A DNA stretch of 64,000 nt from assembly GCA_037951165.1 (NCBI GenBank), contig JBBDHG010000028.1, positions 1,240,001 through 1,304,000 on the forward strand, given 5' to 3'. The stretch is from Lophius americanus (Eukaryota > Chordata > Actinopteri > Lophiiformes > Lophiidae). Position numbers and translations under genes: made by a program. Positions 51,801 to 57,284 of the stretch are shown here, piece after piece (the stretch's first letter is position 1; every line of letters begins with the position of its first letter). Under the pieces are notes generated by a model. That model was not told the DNA's origin and made no database searches. It worked only from the letters and a program-made list of their open reading frames with translations.

Positions 51801-53303
51801 TCTTTAGCCTAAAGTTAAAGTCCCGTCTGCTAGTCTACAGCACTCTACAACCTGCTAGAAGAACATGTGAGGACCGTCCTGACTCTAACCTTCTGACTTT
51901 AACCTTCAGATGGAGCTTCCAGATGAGGGAACACGGATTATCAGCCTTTTTCCATTTAACCAGAACTTTATTAATTGCCCTCTTCTTCTTTGATTTATAA
52001 GATTCAGGCTTGTTTTGCTGGAACTGTGATGATTTTTTGAGTCCTCCTCTCTTTTAGTTGGACAAAGAATATGTAAAAAAAAAAAAAAAAGGACTAGGCT
52101 GGCTGTTACATGTACTTGAAAGTCAAAGAGGTAGACTTTTGTATGAAATTGTATGCAAAATAAACATGATTACATCCTGTAGGAGATGCATGCAATTCAT
52201 CTTAACTAATACAAGATTCAGTCGAGTTGACATTAAGGGATGCGACTGAGTTTCCACATTTGTTTGGTTTGTTTCATGTCAAATTTTGAGCCAAGCTGCT
52301 AAAATTGTATTTTCTGTTCATGTTAATTTTGTTTAGACGCAACTGGTATTCTGTGGATTCAGTCATTTGAATTATGGAACGTAATTCCACACGATTGAAT
52401 TGTTTTTTATTGAGCACGCAGCTTTTCAGTTGGGCCAACTCAATTTAATTGGGTCACATAAACTCACAAAGTAAATATTTAGTGGTGTAGTGTAATATAA
52501 CACCTATAAAAATATTCGAATTAGACCAACCCTTTTAAAATGATACTGACCAAACCCAAGTAGGCTACATTAAGTTAGCCAACATAATTGCTTTATACTC
52601 AACAAAATCCATTTAATCATAAGGGAAATTCTTTTTTTCAGAGGTTAAAACAGTTAAACTATAAATGTAAGTCAGAAATAGATAGATATAAATATCTATG
52701 AAGAGACCGGATCTGCAGGGATTCGGACACACCACAGAGGTTAAACCTCCTCCTCAGGCCCTGCAGTCCTGCTTCATTTAGACATCCTTTAGCTGCAGAT
52801 TACTCTGAGGGGATGAGCCGAACCCTGCCGTGCATCATCGACAGGACGCCCTCCTTATTCTGGACCAGATGTTTGTAGACTATTAGAGAAGGCTCACTAT
52901 ACCGCGTGCGCAAGAGCTCGCAAAACACCATTGCAAAAAGCTTCCAGATGCCAAAATACAGCAGTGCAATAAAATGTGCTCCGATTTCATCACTTCAATA
53001 TAAACGTATAAACGGGTCCTATTTGCAAACTTTAACCTGTAAAGGTGAGCCGAAGGAATGAATATTATAAAATATATCTATTGATCATTTGAATAACCTA
53101 CAGGTGCACAAATACGCAGCCTTCACTGCAGCTCCATGACAAATGTGATAGAATGCTCAAATTACAAGAATAGAAGAAAAGAAGAGTCTGGTAGCATCTT
53201 TTCCCCTCATGGTCTCGGCACCCTCTGCCCCACCTTGACAGCAGAAGGTCGTCCACAGGTAAACTCCAATCAGCACCGACCCGATGGACTTCAGATGCTC
53301 CAT
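9773..53303 (-). CDS. chrna8: Neuronal nicotinic acetylcholine receptor alpha-7/alpha-8-like subunit, complete 10-exon gene
   Basis: Subunit of a pentameric, acetylcholine-gated, calcium-permeable cation channel in the neuronal plasma membrane; alpha-7/alpha-8 subunits can form homopentamers. Ten exons join to 530 codons plus TAA. Visible: signal peptide about 1-24; extracellular ligand-binding domain about 25-236; Cys-loop C155/C169; binding aromatics W82, Y120, W176, Y215 and Y222; the alpha-defining vicinal pair C217-C218; M1 about 238-259; M2 about 266-286 with E265 (-1'), L275 (9') and E286 (20'); M3 about 300-321; a long cytoplasmic loop; an MA helix about 458-493; M4 about 495-517. No stop or frameshift was seen. 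Alpha-8 is favoured over alpha-7 by NPESYPGVQN, KRNELYYDCCKEP, a KYS-containing loop and the LVAF...ICTFTILM pattern in M4. The family is certain; the paralogue name is an inference and would need a phylogeny. Confidence 0.93.
10361..11259 (-). other. Intron 9 (899 bp)
   Basis: GT-AG intron in phase 0, strongly AT-rich. No repeat or RNA gene was recognised. Confidence 0.85.
11260..11369 (-). CDS. chrna8: Exon 9: M3 helix and start of cytoplasmic loop
   Basis: 110 bp, residues 299-335. M3 reads QYFASTMIMVGLSVVVTVL and is followed by the QFHHHDP motif and GKMPKW at the start of the intracellular domain. The acceptor is CTTCAG and the donor GTAGGT; it ends in phase 0. Confidence 0.96.
12720..13125 (+). 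repeat. Unclassified interspersed repeat, copy 3 (longest)
   Basis: The most complete copy. It runs TTCGCCGCAGCAGATC, GATAACTCAGAAACC, CATAGACCTTGGAGCAAGGA, AAGTGAATTGATTTCGG, TGTATATTTCTAACACTGG, ATTTCGCAACCGTTGCC, GATTGAGTCCAAATTTTGG, AATTTACTCATTATGG and TTCCTAACTGTTGGTCCGAT. The GATT(T/G)AGTCCAAATT block appears twice. No frame or terminal repeat is evident. Confidence 0.6.
13545..13749 (+). repeat. Left arm of an imperfect inverted repeat
   Basis: Its reverse complement aligns along its length with 14312-14508, for example AAAATATTTGTTTGT, CATGTTTTGT, TAGGATAGATTTT, AGTAAATTTGTG and GAAGACGCTCGTGTACA. Inside this arm a ~20-bp unit (CACGTGACTTTTGGCACAAT) is tandemly doubled; the right arm has one copy. 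Confidence 0.7.
14036..14263 (+). pseudogene. L1/Tx1-clade LINE reverse transcriptase fragment
   Basis: An uninterrupted 75-codon stretch reads YKFLQLRHYIQKHRDW, then EESNKGMISKMYQALQ and KERWELPNMEEN before TGA. This resembles the FFRYLQ(L/V)RHY and ISKLYK.L segments just after the RT domain in L1/Tx1-clade ORF2 proteins of fish. Only this piece remains, lying between the two inverted arms. Clade assignment is from motif recall. Confidence 0.6.
14312..14508 (-). repeat. Right arm of an imperfect inverted repeat
   Basis: Partner of 13545-13749, about 80% matching by eye, with small indels. The arms enclose a ~560-bp spacer with the LINE fragment. They may be two inverted copies of one family or the ends of a foldback-like element. 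Confidence 0.7.
14650..14760 (-). repeat. Unclassified interspersed repeat, copy 4
   Basis: AAAATCAACCCAGTTCTTCC followed by CATCAAGACTATGGATATAT and TTTGAAAATGATCCATGAAA, the same order as copy 1 and inverted relative to copy 3. Confidence 0.6.
15635..15721 (-). CDS. chrna8: Exon 8: M2 pore helix and M2-M3 loop
   Basis: 87 bp, residues 270-299. It encodes the pore-lining stretch GITVLLSLTVFMLLVAE with the 9' gate Leu275 and the 20' Glu286, followed by the M2-M3 loop (IMPATSDSVPLI). The composition is the alpha-7/alpha-8 type. The acceptor is CTGCAG and the donor GTAAGT. Confidence 0.96.
15722..16204 (-). other. Intron 7 (483 bp)
   Basis: GT-AG intron in phase 1 between the loop C/M1 exon and the M2 exon. 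Nothing else was seen. Confidence 0.9.
16205..16399 (-). CDS. chrna8: Exon 7: loop C, M1 and start of M2
   Basis: 195 bp, residues 205-270. Loop C contains Y215, the vicinal cysteines C217-C218 and Y222, identifying an alpha (agonist-contacting) subunit. M1 follows from about 238 to 259, then the M1-M2 linker PADSGEK with Glu265 (-1' ring). PAKRNE is seen where I recall PGKRNE in alpha-8, so a Gly is replaced by Ala208. The acceptor is GCCCCAG and the donor GTAAAC. Confidence 0.96.
17615..17655. repeat. Perfect 15-bp inverted repeat (hairpin 1)
   Basis: The arm AGATAATAATCTGTT at 17615-17629 pairs perfectly with 17641-17655 across an 11-nt loop. Confidence 0.95.
17663..17695. repeat. Perfect 13-bp inverted repeat (hairpin 2)
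   Basis: The arm GCTCCATGGTAAC at 17663-17675 pairs perfectly with 17683-17695 across the loop AGCTCCA. It lies 7 bp after hairpin 1. Confidence 0.95.
18440..19170 (+). repeat. Possible LTR or transposon-end repeat
   Basis: A T/C-rich stretch including CACCTGTCTTCC...GTCTCGTTAATC, TAAGTCTGTGTCTCTCTGTC and, near its end, CTCTGCCTCCGCC and TGCACCTGGGTCCTTAACAC. It resembles dispersed fish sequences near the ends of retroelements. No clear TG...CA boundaries or target duplication were found, so the class is open. About 20870-21080 is a weaker, similar stretch. Confidence 0.3.
20690..20850 (+). repeat. Fish interspersed repeat of the GGCTGGAGCCTATCC family
   Basis: The best copy in the window: GGGTCACGAGGGCTGGAGCC, TATCCCAGCTGACATTGGGC, GAGAGGCGGGGTACACCCAG and the CGCCAGTTCATCGCAGGG block. 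A very common dispersed fish repeat; class not assigned here. Confidence 0.75.
21442..21609 (-). CDS. chrna8: Exon 6: Cys-loop and loop B
   Basis: 168 bp, residues 149-205. It carries the signature Cys-loop, C155-YIDVRWFPFDVQK-C169, which couples agonist binding to gating. Loop B Trp176 lies in FGSWTYNGW. The exon ends with YIPNGEWDLVG. The acceptor is CCCCAG and the donor GTAAGA. The segment is among the most conserved of the gene. Confidence 0.96.
21610..21797 (-). other. Intron 5 (188 bp)
   Basis: By far the shortest intron of the gene. GT-AG, phase 1. Confidence 0.93.
21798..21877 (-). CDS. chrna8: Exon 5: ADERFD segment of the ligand-binding domain
   Basis: 80 bp, residues 122-149, including SADERFDATFHTNVLVN and GSCQYIPPG. 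The sequon N138-A-T lies where alpha-7 also carries one. The acceptor is CCTGCAG and the donor GTGAGA. It is separated from exon 6 by an intron of only 188 bp. Confidence 0.95.
22766..22803 (+). repeat. LINE/SINE-like tail with (ATT)n
   Basis: CATTATAAATTAAATGTATT followed by an ATT repeat; the same 20-mer plus ATT run recurs at 44873-44905 in intron 1. It resembles a retroposon 3' tail. Confidence 0.5.
23785..24580 (+). mobile_element. Degenerate Tc1-like transposon with plus-strand transposase remnants
   Basis: The left end GATTGGCCATAATATTATAA resembles the Tc1 inverted terminal repeat. Near 24365-24430 the plus strand reads LSWPGNPPHLSPKQHLWDVLDK, the altered form of the WPPNSPDLNPIEHLWD motif around the catalytic third acidic residue (here PKQ replaces PIE). 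A different repeat appears inserted near 23905-23960. No intact frame. Confidence 0.75.
27504..28317 (-). mobile_element. Degenerate Tc1-like transposon with both ends recognisable
   Basis: CCAATCGGTCATAACATTAT at the left and its inverted form GTTATAATGATATGGCTGAT at about 28291-28310 mark the two ends. Between them blocks of a minus-strand transposase remain, such as GAGGTGGGACCTCCATGGAC, TCCAGCAAATCCC and AGCCATCACAATATGGC. A short LINE-like tail near 27632-27670 (GTGAATGGGTGCTTTATAAA) interrupts it. Non-functional. Confidence 0.8.
29653..29762 (-). CDS. chrna8: Exon 4: loop A region of the ligand-binding domain
   Basis: 110 bp, residues 86-122 (last codon split AG|T). It opens with SWTDIYLTWNPESYPGVQN and closes with WVPDILLYN, which carries loop A Tyr120 (Tyr93 of mature alpha-7). 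The acceptor is TTTCAG and the donor GTAGGT. Oddity: residues 111-112 are Leu-Leu where I recall Gln-Ile before the conserved Trp in alpha-7 and alpha-8. The alpha-7 glycosylation sequon NVS in this segment is replaced by NPE, as I recall for alpha-8. Confidence 0.93.
29763..34025 (-). other. Intron 3 (4.3 kb)
   Basis: Phase-0 GT-AG intron. One RTE/Rex3-like LINE fragment lies at 33240-33550 and a short TG run near 31203-31220. Nothing else was recognised. Confidence 0.85.
33240..33550 (+). mobile_element. RTE/Rex3-like LINE 3'-end fragment
   Basis: AAGGAGCCAGTTTAAGTTGA, GGGCATCTGATGAGGATGCC, GGAGGACACC, GACTATATATCTCATCTGGC and GGCCCCAGATAAGCG follow the order of the fish LINE C-terminus (LRWFGHL, HLIRMPP, RDYISHLAW). 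Frameshifted. Confidence 0.65.
34026..34070 (-). CDS. chrna8: Exon 3: 45-bp microexon with loop D tryptophan
   Basis: Encodes 15 residues, 71-85 (DEKNQVLITNAWLQL), in phase 0 at both ends. W82 corresponds to loop D Trp55 of mature alpha-7, part of the complementary face of the agonist site. It is flanked by CTGCAG (acceptor) and GTATGT (donor). The exon is too short to show as an open frame and was found from the conserved DEKNQVL motif. Confidence 0.92.
35575..35760 (+). mobile_element. tRNA-derived SINE
   Basis: A-box-like TAGCTCACGAGGTAGAGCG near 35581 and B-box-like GGTTGGATTCC near 35614 give a tRNA-like RNA polymerase III head. It is followed by GATTGGCTTCCTGCGTGC, TTTACATTGGCTGCCCACTG, CTCCTCTGGGATGGGTCAAA and a TTTCACTA tail, a pattern common to fish SINEs. 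Confidence 0.65.
35775..35850 (+). repeat. Unclassified interspersed repeat, copy 5
   Basis: CCCATAGACCTGAGTGCGAG, GAAGAACTGGATTGATTTGG and GTATATTTACTACACCAGGA match the middle of copy 3. It abuts the SINE. Confidence 0.55.
37593..37690. repeat. 17-bp perfect hairpin followed by tandem units
   Basis: TTGACAAAGTTGTGTCT at 37593-37609 is the exact inverse of 37613-37629 with a 3-nt loop. It continues into two near-identical CAAGTTGTTGACAACTT units and further (ACTTTGTCA) words up to about 37688. Confidence 0.95.
37722..38065 (-). mobile_element. Degenerate internally deleted Tc1-like transposon
   Basis: TTGCCATAAGATTAAAACCA at the left, TGTGTTCTGACACCTTTCAA, CAGAAGCTCTTCTGCAGGTT, AGAACAAAATGTTCAATTGC and an end-like GATGATCAGATAATCAATG keep the Tc1 order with large deletions. 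Confidence 0.65.
39690..39760 (+). repeat. tRNA-like SINE fragment
   Basis: AGTAGCTCAGTGGGCAGAGC then CCTCAACCGGGAGACC resembles the A-box half and anticodon region of a tRNA-derived SINE. The B-box half is not convincing. Confidence 0.45.
40469..40608 (-). CDS. chrna8: Exon 2: N-terminal helix and first beta strands of the ligand-binding domain
   Basis: Exactly 140 bp, the size I recall for CHRNA7 exon 2, encoding residues 24-70. Landmarks are QRKLYHDLLVNYNRLERPV (N-terminal helix), the sequon N51-D-S, and LTLLQIIDV. The acceptor is a pyrimidine tract ending CTCTAG and the donor is GTGAGT. The first split codon joins exon 1 as Gly24. Confidence 0.93.
42335..42600 (+). repeat. Fish interspersed repeat of the GGCTGGAGCCTATCC family
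   Basis: A longer but diverged copy: CCGCTTATCAGGGTTACGGG, AGAGTCACCAATTCACAGAG, GCATGTTTCTGGACTGTTGG and AGACATGCAAACATCACACA retain the family order. Confidence 0.65.
42628..42905 (+). mobile_element. tRNA-derived SINE-like element, B-box region deleted
   Basis: GGCGACGGTGGCTCAGTTGG provides an A-box-like start. The body and tail GTGAATGATGG, TGGGTGAATGATGGCTCTCA, GTGTAAAGCGCTATGAGTGG and TTATAAGTACAGTCCCTTTA match a dispersed fish SINE-like repeat. The expected B-box stretch is missing. Confidence 0.6.
43061..43150 (+). repeat. Tandem 'CGTAATTATGAGATA' repeat
   Basis: Four diverged units around TCGTAATTA(C/T)(A/G)AGAT, with ATGCGCTTCCGTAGAG about 40 bp downstream. The combination recurs in fish DNA and may be the end of a non-autonomous element. 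Confidence 0.5.
44873..44905 (+). repeat. LINE/SINE-like tail with (ATT)n
   Basis: CATTATAAATTAAATGTATT plus ATT units, identical to the tail at 22766; preceded by TAAATGTAAAGTG. Confidence 0.5.
45983..46022 (+). repeat. Imperfect (TG)n microsatellite
   Basis: GTGTGTGTTTGTGTGGTTGT and following TG units; about 40 nt. Confidence 0.85.
47932..47949. repeat. 18-bp perfect palindrome
   Basis: TTATGTCATATGACATAA reads the same on both strands without a spacer. A related CATATGACATCATATG lies about 70 bp further on. Confidence 0.95.
48645..48800 (-). repeat. Unclassified interspersed repeat, copy 6
   Basis: ATTTGGACTGAATCAGACCA, TAAAGCTGCCCCCTAGTGTC, GGAAATATACAACCAACCTA and CCAGCTCTTCCTGCAATAG match the reverse complement of copy 3. 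Confidence 0.6.
48820..48896 (+). mobile_element. LINE-type 3' tail with (TTGA)n
   Basis: CCTTGAGACAACTGTTGTTG, TGAATTGGCGGTATATAAAT and AAAGATTGATTGATTGATTG form a tail frequently seen at the 3' ends of truncated fish retroposons. Confidence 0.55.
49062..49141 (+). repeat. Imperfect (CA)n microsatellite
   Basis: About 80 nt of CA units with AAAC and CCC interruptions. Confidence 0.9.
50938..51062 (+). repeat. Fish interspersed repeat of the GGCTGGAGCCTATCC family
   Basis: GACTGAAGCCTATCCCAGCT, GACATTGGGGGAGGAATAGT and GTTGCCAGCTCATCGAAG follow the same order as 20690-20850. Confidence 0.65.
53234..53303 (-). CDS. chrna8: Exon 1 coding part: start codon and signal peptide
   Basis: Residues 1-24 (the last codon is split, phase 1). 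The ATG at 53303-53301 sits in a strong Kozak context (GCTGCCATGG). The peptide is basic at the start and then hydrophobic (VLIGVYLW), ending in a Cys-rich stretch (TTFCCQG), as expected for a signal peptide. The donor is GTGGGG. The fit of its phase to exon 2 supports the assignment, although signal peptides are poorly conserved and the exon lies 12.6 kb from exon 2. Confidence 0.82.
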
Positions 53304-53650
53304 GGCAGCAGACTCCTCAGTAGACAGATCCTCTTTCCCCTGGTCGCTGCACAGACACCCAAAGTCTGTCTCCTTGTGTTTGAGTCCTGAAAGTCACTTT
53401 TGACTCCCCTCCCTCTCTGCGCTCAGCTGCGTTCAGAGATCAGACATTTGCAGCTCCCCTGCGTGTTTCCCTCCTGTCGTGTCCGTGCGTGATGATGATG
53501 GCCGTCGATCAACTGTCTGCCGGCTGCTCCTGCGCGATTCGCTCAACTTCTTAAACTCCTGTCAGCCTCATCCTCCTCTGCCTCACGCGCGGTTGGGAAA
53601 GTGAACACGCGCGTGCAGGAATCTCCAACAGAGGGCGACATGAACCCCGC
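53304..53650 (-). promoter_or_regulatory. CpG-rich 5' UTR and putative core promoter of the receptor gene
   Basis: The segment just upstream of the start codon is clearly richer in G+C and CpG than its AT-rich surroundings, with runs such as CACGCGCGG and ACACGCGCGTGC near 53585-53615. This fits a CpG-island promoter. An E-box CAGCTG lies near 53425. No TATA box is convincing, and the transcription start cannot be placed from sequence alone. Confidence 0.5.
53433..53447 (-). other. Possible 4-codon upstream ORF in the 5' leader
   Basis: On the minus strand an ATG at 53447 is followed by three codons and TGA at 53435-53433, about 130 nt upstream of the main start. If the transcript begins above 53447, this minimal uORF could dampen initiation at the receptor ATG. 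It depends entirely on the unknown transcription start. Confidence 0.25.
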
Positions 53651-54520
53651 CCCTCCGTTTATGAAAACCAGTTTTAGATTTTACTCATGAATGCTTGAAT
53701 AGTTGAGGGAGTTCATTCTCCCTTTTTCATTCTTCGTTCTTATTATTATCTATAATCTGTCACTGTATTGTATTCAGTGATTGTCCATATTACTCTAATG
53801 ACACAGTGGAATTAGAAAGAGTAATGATGTGTTAATACATGCAAAAAATCATATATCCCCCCCTAATCCTAGTAAAATTAATTTTTTTTTCTTCAAATTG
53901 TCTCTAAAACTCTAAAAATGCATTAATAATCTTAAATTACTTAAATCATATGCCATTGATGAAATAATGATAATAATTCATTTTAATCAGAATGGACAAG
54001 TGAATGAAAAAAGTTGATTGTAGGTCTTTAGAACACTTTAGAGTGGTTGTGATGAAAGTGTAAGGGCCTCAGCATCAGCAAGATACCATGACAGAAAGAT
54101 AGAATAACTGATGAAGATTCTGAGTGACTTTGACCAGTGTCAAACTGGTGATGGCCAGATAACTGGTTCAGAACATCTCAGGTTGATACAACTGCTAATC
54201 ACATTAACAACCCAGAATCAGCTATTTCTTCTATTTATATTAAACATTTAAAATGAGGAGACACAGAGAATTGGTAGATCGTCCCGGACATTGTAAGCAT
54301 ATATTTGTGAGACTATTTGTCTTAACATAATGAAAAGACTTTATAAACAAGTGGGGCAAAGGTTTTTTGTTTTTTGTTTGATAGTAATATTCGTAACTAT
54401 GTTTTTTGTGTGTCATCTCAGCTGAAAGTCAAAATATCCCTCACCATGTTGGTACAGACATATGGAGACGGATTTAAAGCTTTCATTTGTGACTGTATTT
54501 TGACTAACGAAGAATCATAC

Positions 54521-54561
54521 TTATTATTTAGTCCTTATTATTTAGTCCTTATTATTTAGTC
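54521..54561 (+). repeat. 14-bp tandem repeat, three units
   Basis: TTATTATTTAGTCC occurs three times head to tail, the third ending GTCT. Confidence 0.95.
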
Positions 54562-56299
54562 TGGCTCTCCACTCCCTGACTCGGACTCACTTCACTTGAC
54601 TCCTTTCTTTCTCCAGCTGCGTTTTTCCTGTGGTTGGAGCTTCATTACATTTCTGCAGAGTTGGATTATCACTGATTAGATGAACTCCAACACTGAACAC
54701 CTTTAAAATCAGAATATGCTTAAATGTCCAATGTGTCACTTTTTCATTGCAAATTTGAGGGCTTAACCAAAAAGTAATTGTATTTTTTTTGGACCCATTT
54801 ACTGCCACAATGCCTTTACAGAATTCAGAGATTGAGAATTCAGAGATTCTAAACATGGATATTTTTGATTATACCCACAATAACATTATTTTACTATTCA
54901 AACTAAATTAAATTTCATAACGGGATTTTAATATTTCGCATTTCATCTCAACAACAACAGATATTTCCGTGCAGCAGGGGAGCATGTGGCCAGTTGATAA
55001 AGAATATTGCATGACATAATTACCTTTAATGAGACAGCCTGAGCTCCAGTGTGGTGCTGTCAACCAGAACAAAACCCCTTAAGGCCACACACAGGCTCAC
55101 ACACCTTACACCACAATGGCAAGAGTTGGGCTAGCACATTAAAATGTTTGTTCGTGCGTGTGTGTGGGGTCAGAGCGAGACATCATTAACTTGTACAGAG
55201 ATGCTTCCACCTTTTTTGGTTGGAGTGATGCACTGATGTGTTTCATCCTGATCTGCTCTCTGATCATTTTCTAAATGTTCTCCCTCTTCTTAGTGACCCA
55301 TTGACTTTCACTTCTCCTCTCTTTTACCCTCCACCCCATATCCCTTCTCCCTCGCTGTTCCCTTTCTTTCACTTCTCTGTTCAGTTTCCTGGCAGCTCTG
55401 CTTGTGAGCATTAGATGCAGTGATGTCCTCAGACCATTACCAGAGCGCCCGCAGCCCTTCTCTAGCTCTCGCTATCTATCACTCCGGTTTAACCCATCGC
55501 CTACAGCCTCAGTATGTGAACCCATCCCCCTGCCTCCCCTCCACGTCTATGCGTCTCCTTCTGCCTTCAGTCTCATCAGCTCACATTAAATAAACTACTT
55601 TTGGGCTGAGCCTGCAGGGACTCAAGTCGATACTGTTCTTTTGAGGGCTTTTATGTTCCTTTTATTGTGTTTGGACCGGTTTATTTAATGGGTTGTCCTG
55701 AACTGTAAATGTGTGTTGCACAACTGAAAAAGACGCCCGCCCCCTTTACCACACACAACACATTAACATACTGTATAGCGTTGTAGCCCCGAGCTTGCGC
55801 CATAAATACAAGTGCAGAGAAAAACATGACAAACTTGGTCATCAAGCAAAAAGCTGGAACTGCGATATATGCTGAGGCTCACGTCAGTTGCTTATGCCTC
55901 AGCATACATGGGCACATTAAGTCATACTGTCCATGTGAGGGATAGGAAAAAAGGACAAGTTTTAATAATTTTTTCACAATGTGAAGGGGGTCCCTAGTTG
56001 TGATGAACTGACAGGAATAATTTCCTGCATATCCTGGACTTTATGGAGCTTTATTATTAGTTTAACTTCTTCTTGCTACTATTGTTCACTCTCACCGCCT
56101 TCATAGCATGTTCTTTGCAAGCAGCTGTAAAGGGATGGTTTTCCCCCATACTTTCACTACTTATGTCTTTTACGGTGTACAGGGAAACAGGCTGTAAGCA
56201 GCTGAGCGGGGCAGGTGGTCATATTATGGATAAACAGTGTCGACGTGGCAGGACCAATCCGTGTGAGTGAGAGCGTGAATGGTCGTCTGTCTCTATGTG

Positions 56300-56368
56300 T
56301 CAGCCCTGGGATGAACGAACGGTGACTTGTCCAGGGTGTAAACCACCTCTCGTCCAATGTTAGCTGGG
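56300..56368 (-). repeat. Fish interspersed repeat of the GGCTGGAGCCTATCC family, fragment
   Basis: CAGCCCTGGGATGAACGAAC, GGTGACTTGTCCAGGGTGTA and CCAATGTTAGCTGGGGTAGA are the reverse complement of the central part of the family. Confidence 0.6.
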
Positions 56369-57284
56369 GTAGACATTTCCTACAACGTTGGTTGTAAATG
56401 CTGTCATTGACAAATATATTGAGGTAGGTGCCGTGCTTCTACTTCAATAATGTAAGTAACCACACGGTTTGCATCGCTCATCCTCTGCTCACTTGATCCA
56501 TTGACAGTTGATAAAGTTGGTGTAAAGTGGTATCGGGTTTGTGAAGTTTTCTAAAAACTCACTATCGTCTTAGGAACAGAAGACGGACCAAGTTGGCGAC
56601 AGGCGGGCAAATATATGTATTGAACTATTTTACTATTTCCCCTCAGGAGTGGATGGAGCAAAAAAAAGCGTGAATAGTAAAAGAGTGAATATTGGGGCCC
56701 ATAAACAAACAAATTCTAGCAGGTGTCTGCCAGAAAGTTAAAAATAATAGGAAATGACATGACTATGTTGTACTTAATTTGTTTATGCTGCTACCAAGAT
56801 GCCAGAAAAACTTTCAAAGTTCTTGCAAGGACAAGGAAGGAAAGGCAAGGAAACAATACATTTTCACAAAGAATCTTCACTCCACTTTGGTTCTTGCATA
56901 CCTATTTGTTACGAGAAACATCCTTGCCCTGTAGAAGATAAATTGTTCAATCTTTTCTCCATTAGTTTTCTGAAAGTCATTTTCTCCGGGAAGAACATCT
57001 CCTGCTTTAACTGGAAAGTTTGCAAATCAAAATAATGAAAGTGAAGTCGCGGTGGTACGCTGCAGAGTTGGAGTGTGAGCCATCTTCATGACACCTTCAT
57101 GACATCACTTTTAGTCATTTCTTTTTTCTTTATTGTAATTAACATGCGTTTATCAGTGGGGTTTTAATTTTTTTAAAAAAGCTTCTTGAATATCGAATGC
57201 AACATTTTCCTCATTGTAGGAACATTTGTAAAATACCATCTACAGTAGGTGCCTTATTTCAACACAGAGACCATTTCATGATTC

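Larger units (their letters stand above)
40609..53233 (-). other. Intron 1 (12.6 kb)
   Basis: Phase-1 GT-AG intron, the largest of the gene. It holds a SINE, two copies of the common fish repeat, copy 6 of the unclassified repeat, LINE-like tails and several microsatellites, listed separately. 43150-48640 and 51070-53233 are otherwise AT-rich with no gene recognised; a poly-A run sits at 52075-52091. Confidence 0.8.
53651..57284. other. Upstream intergenic sequence
   Basis: No coding exon was recognised. It includes a 14-bp triplicated unit at 54521, a pyrimidine-rich patch around 55260-55600 and a fragment of the common fish repeat at 56300-56368. Distal regulatory elements cannot be told from the sequence alone. 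Confidence 0.5.

Noticed and set aside
53255..53303. Possible RE1/NRSF silencer overlapping exon 1 (a TCAGCACC half-site)
   Set aside because: Only one half of the consensus is matched; the second half is not convincing.
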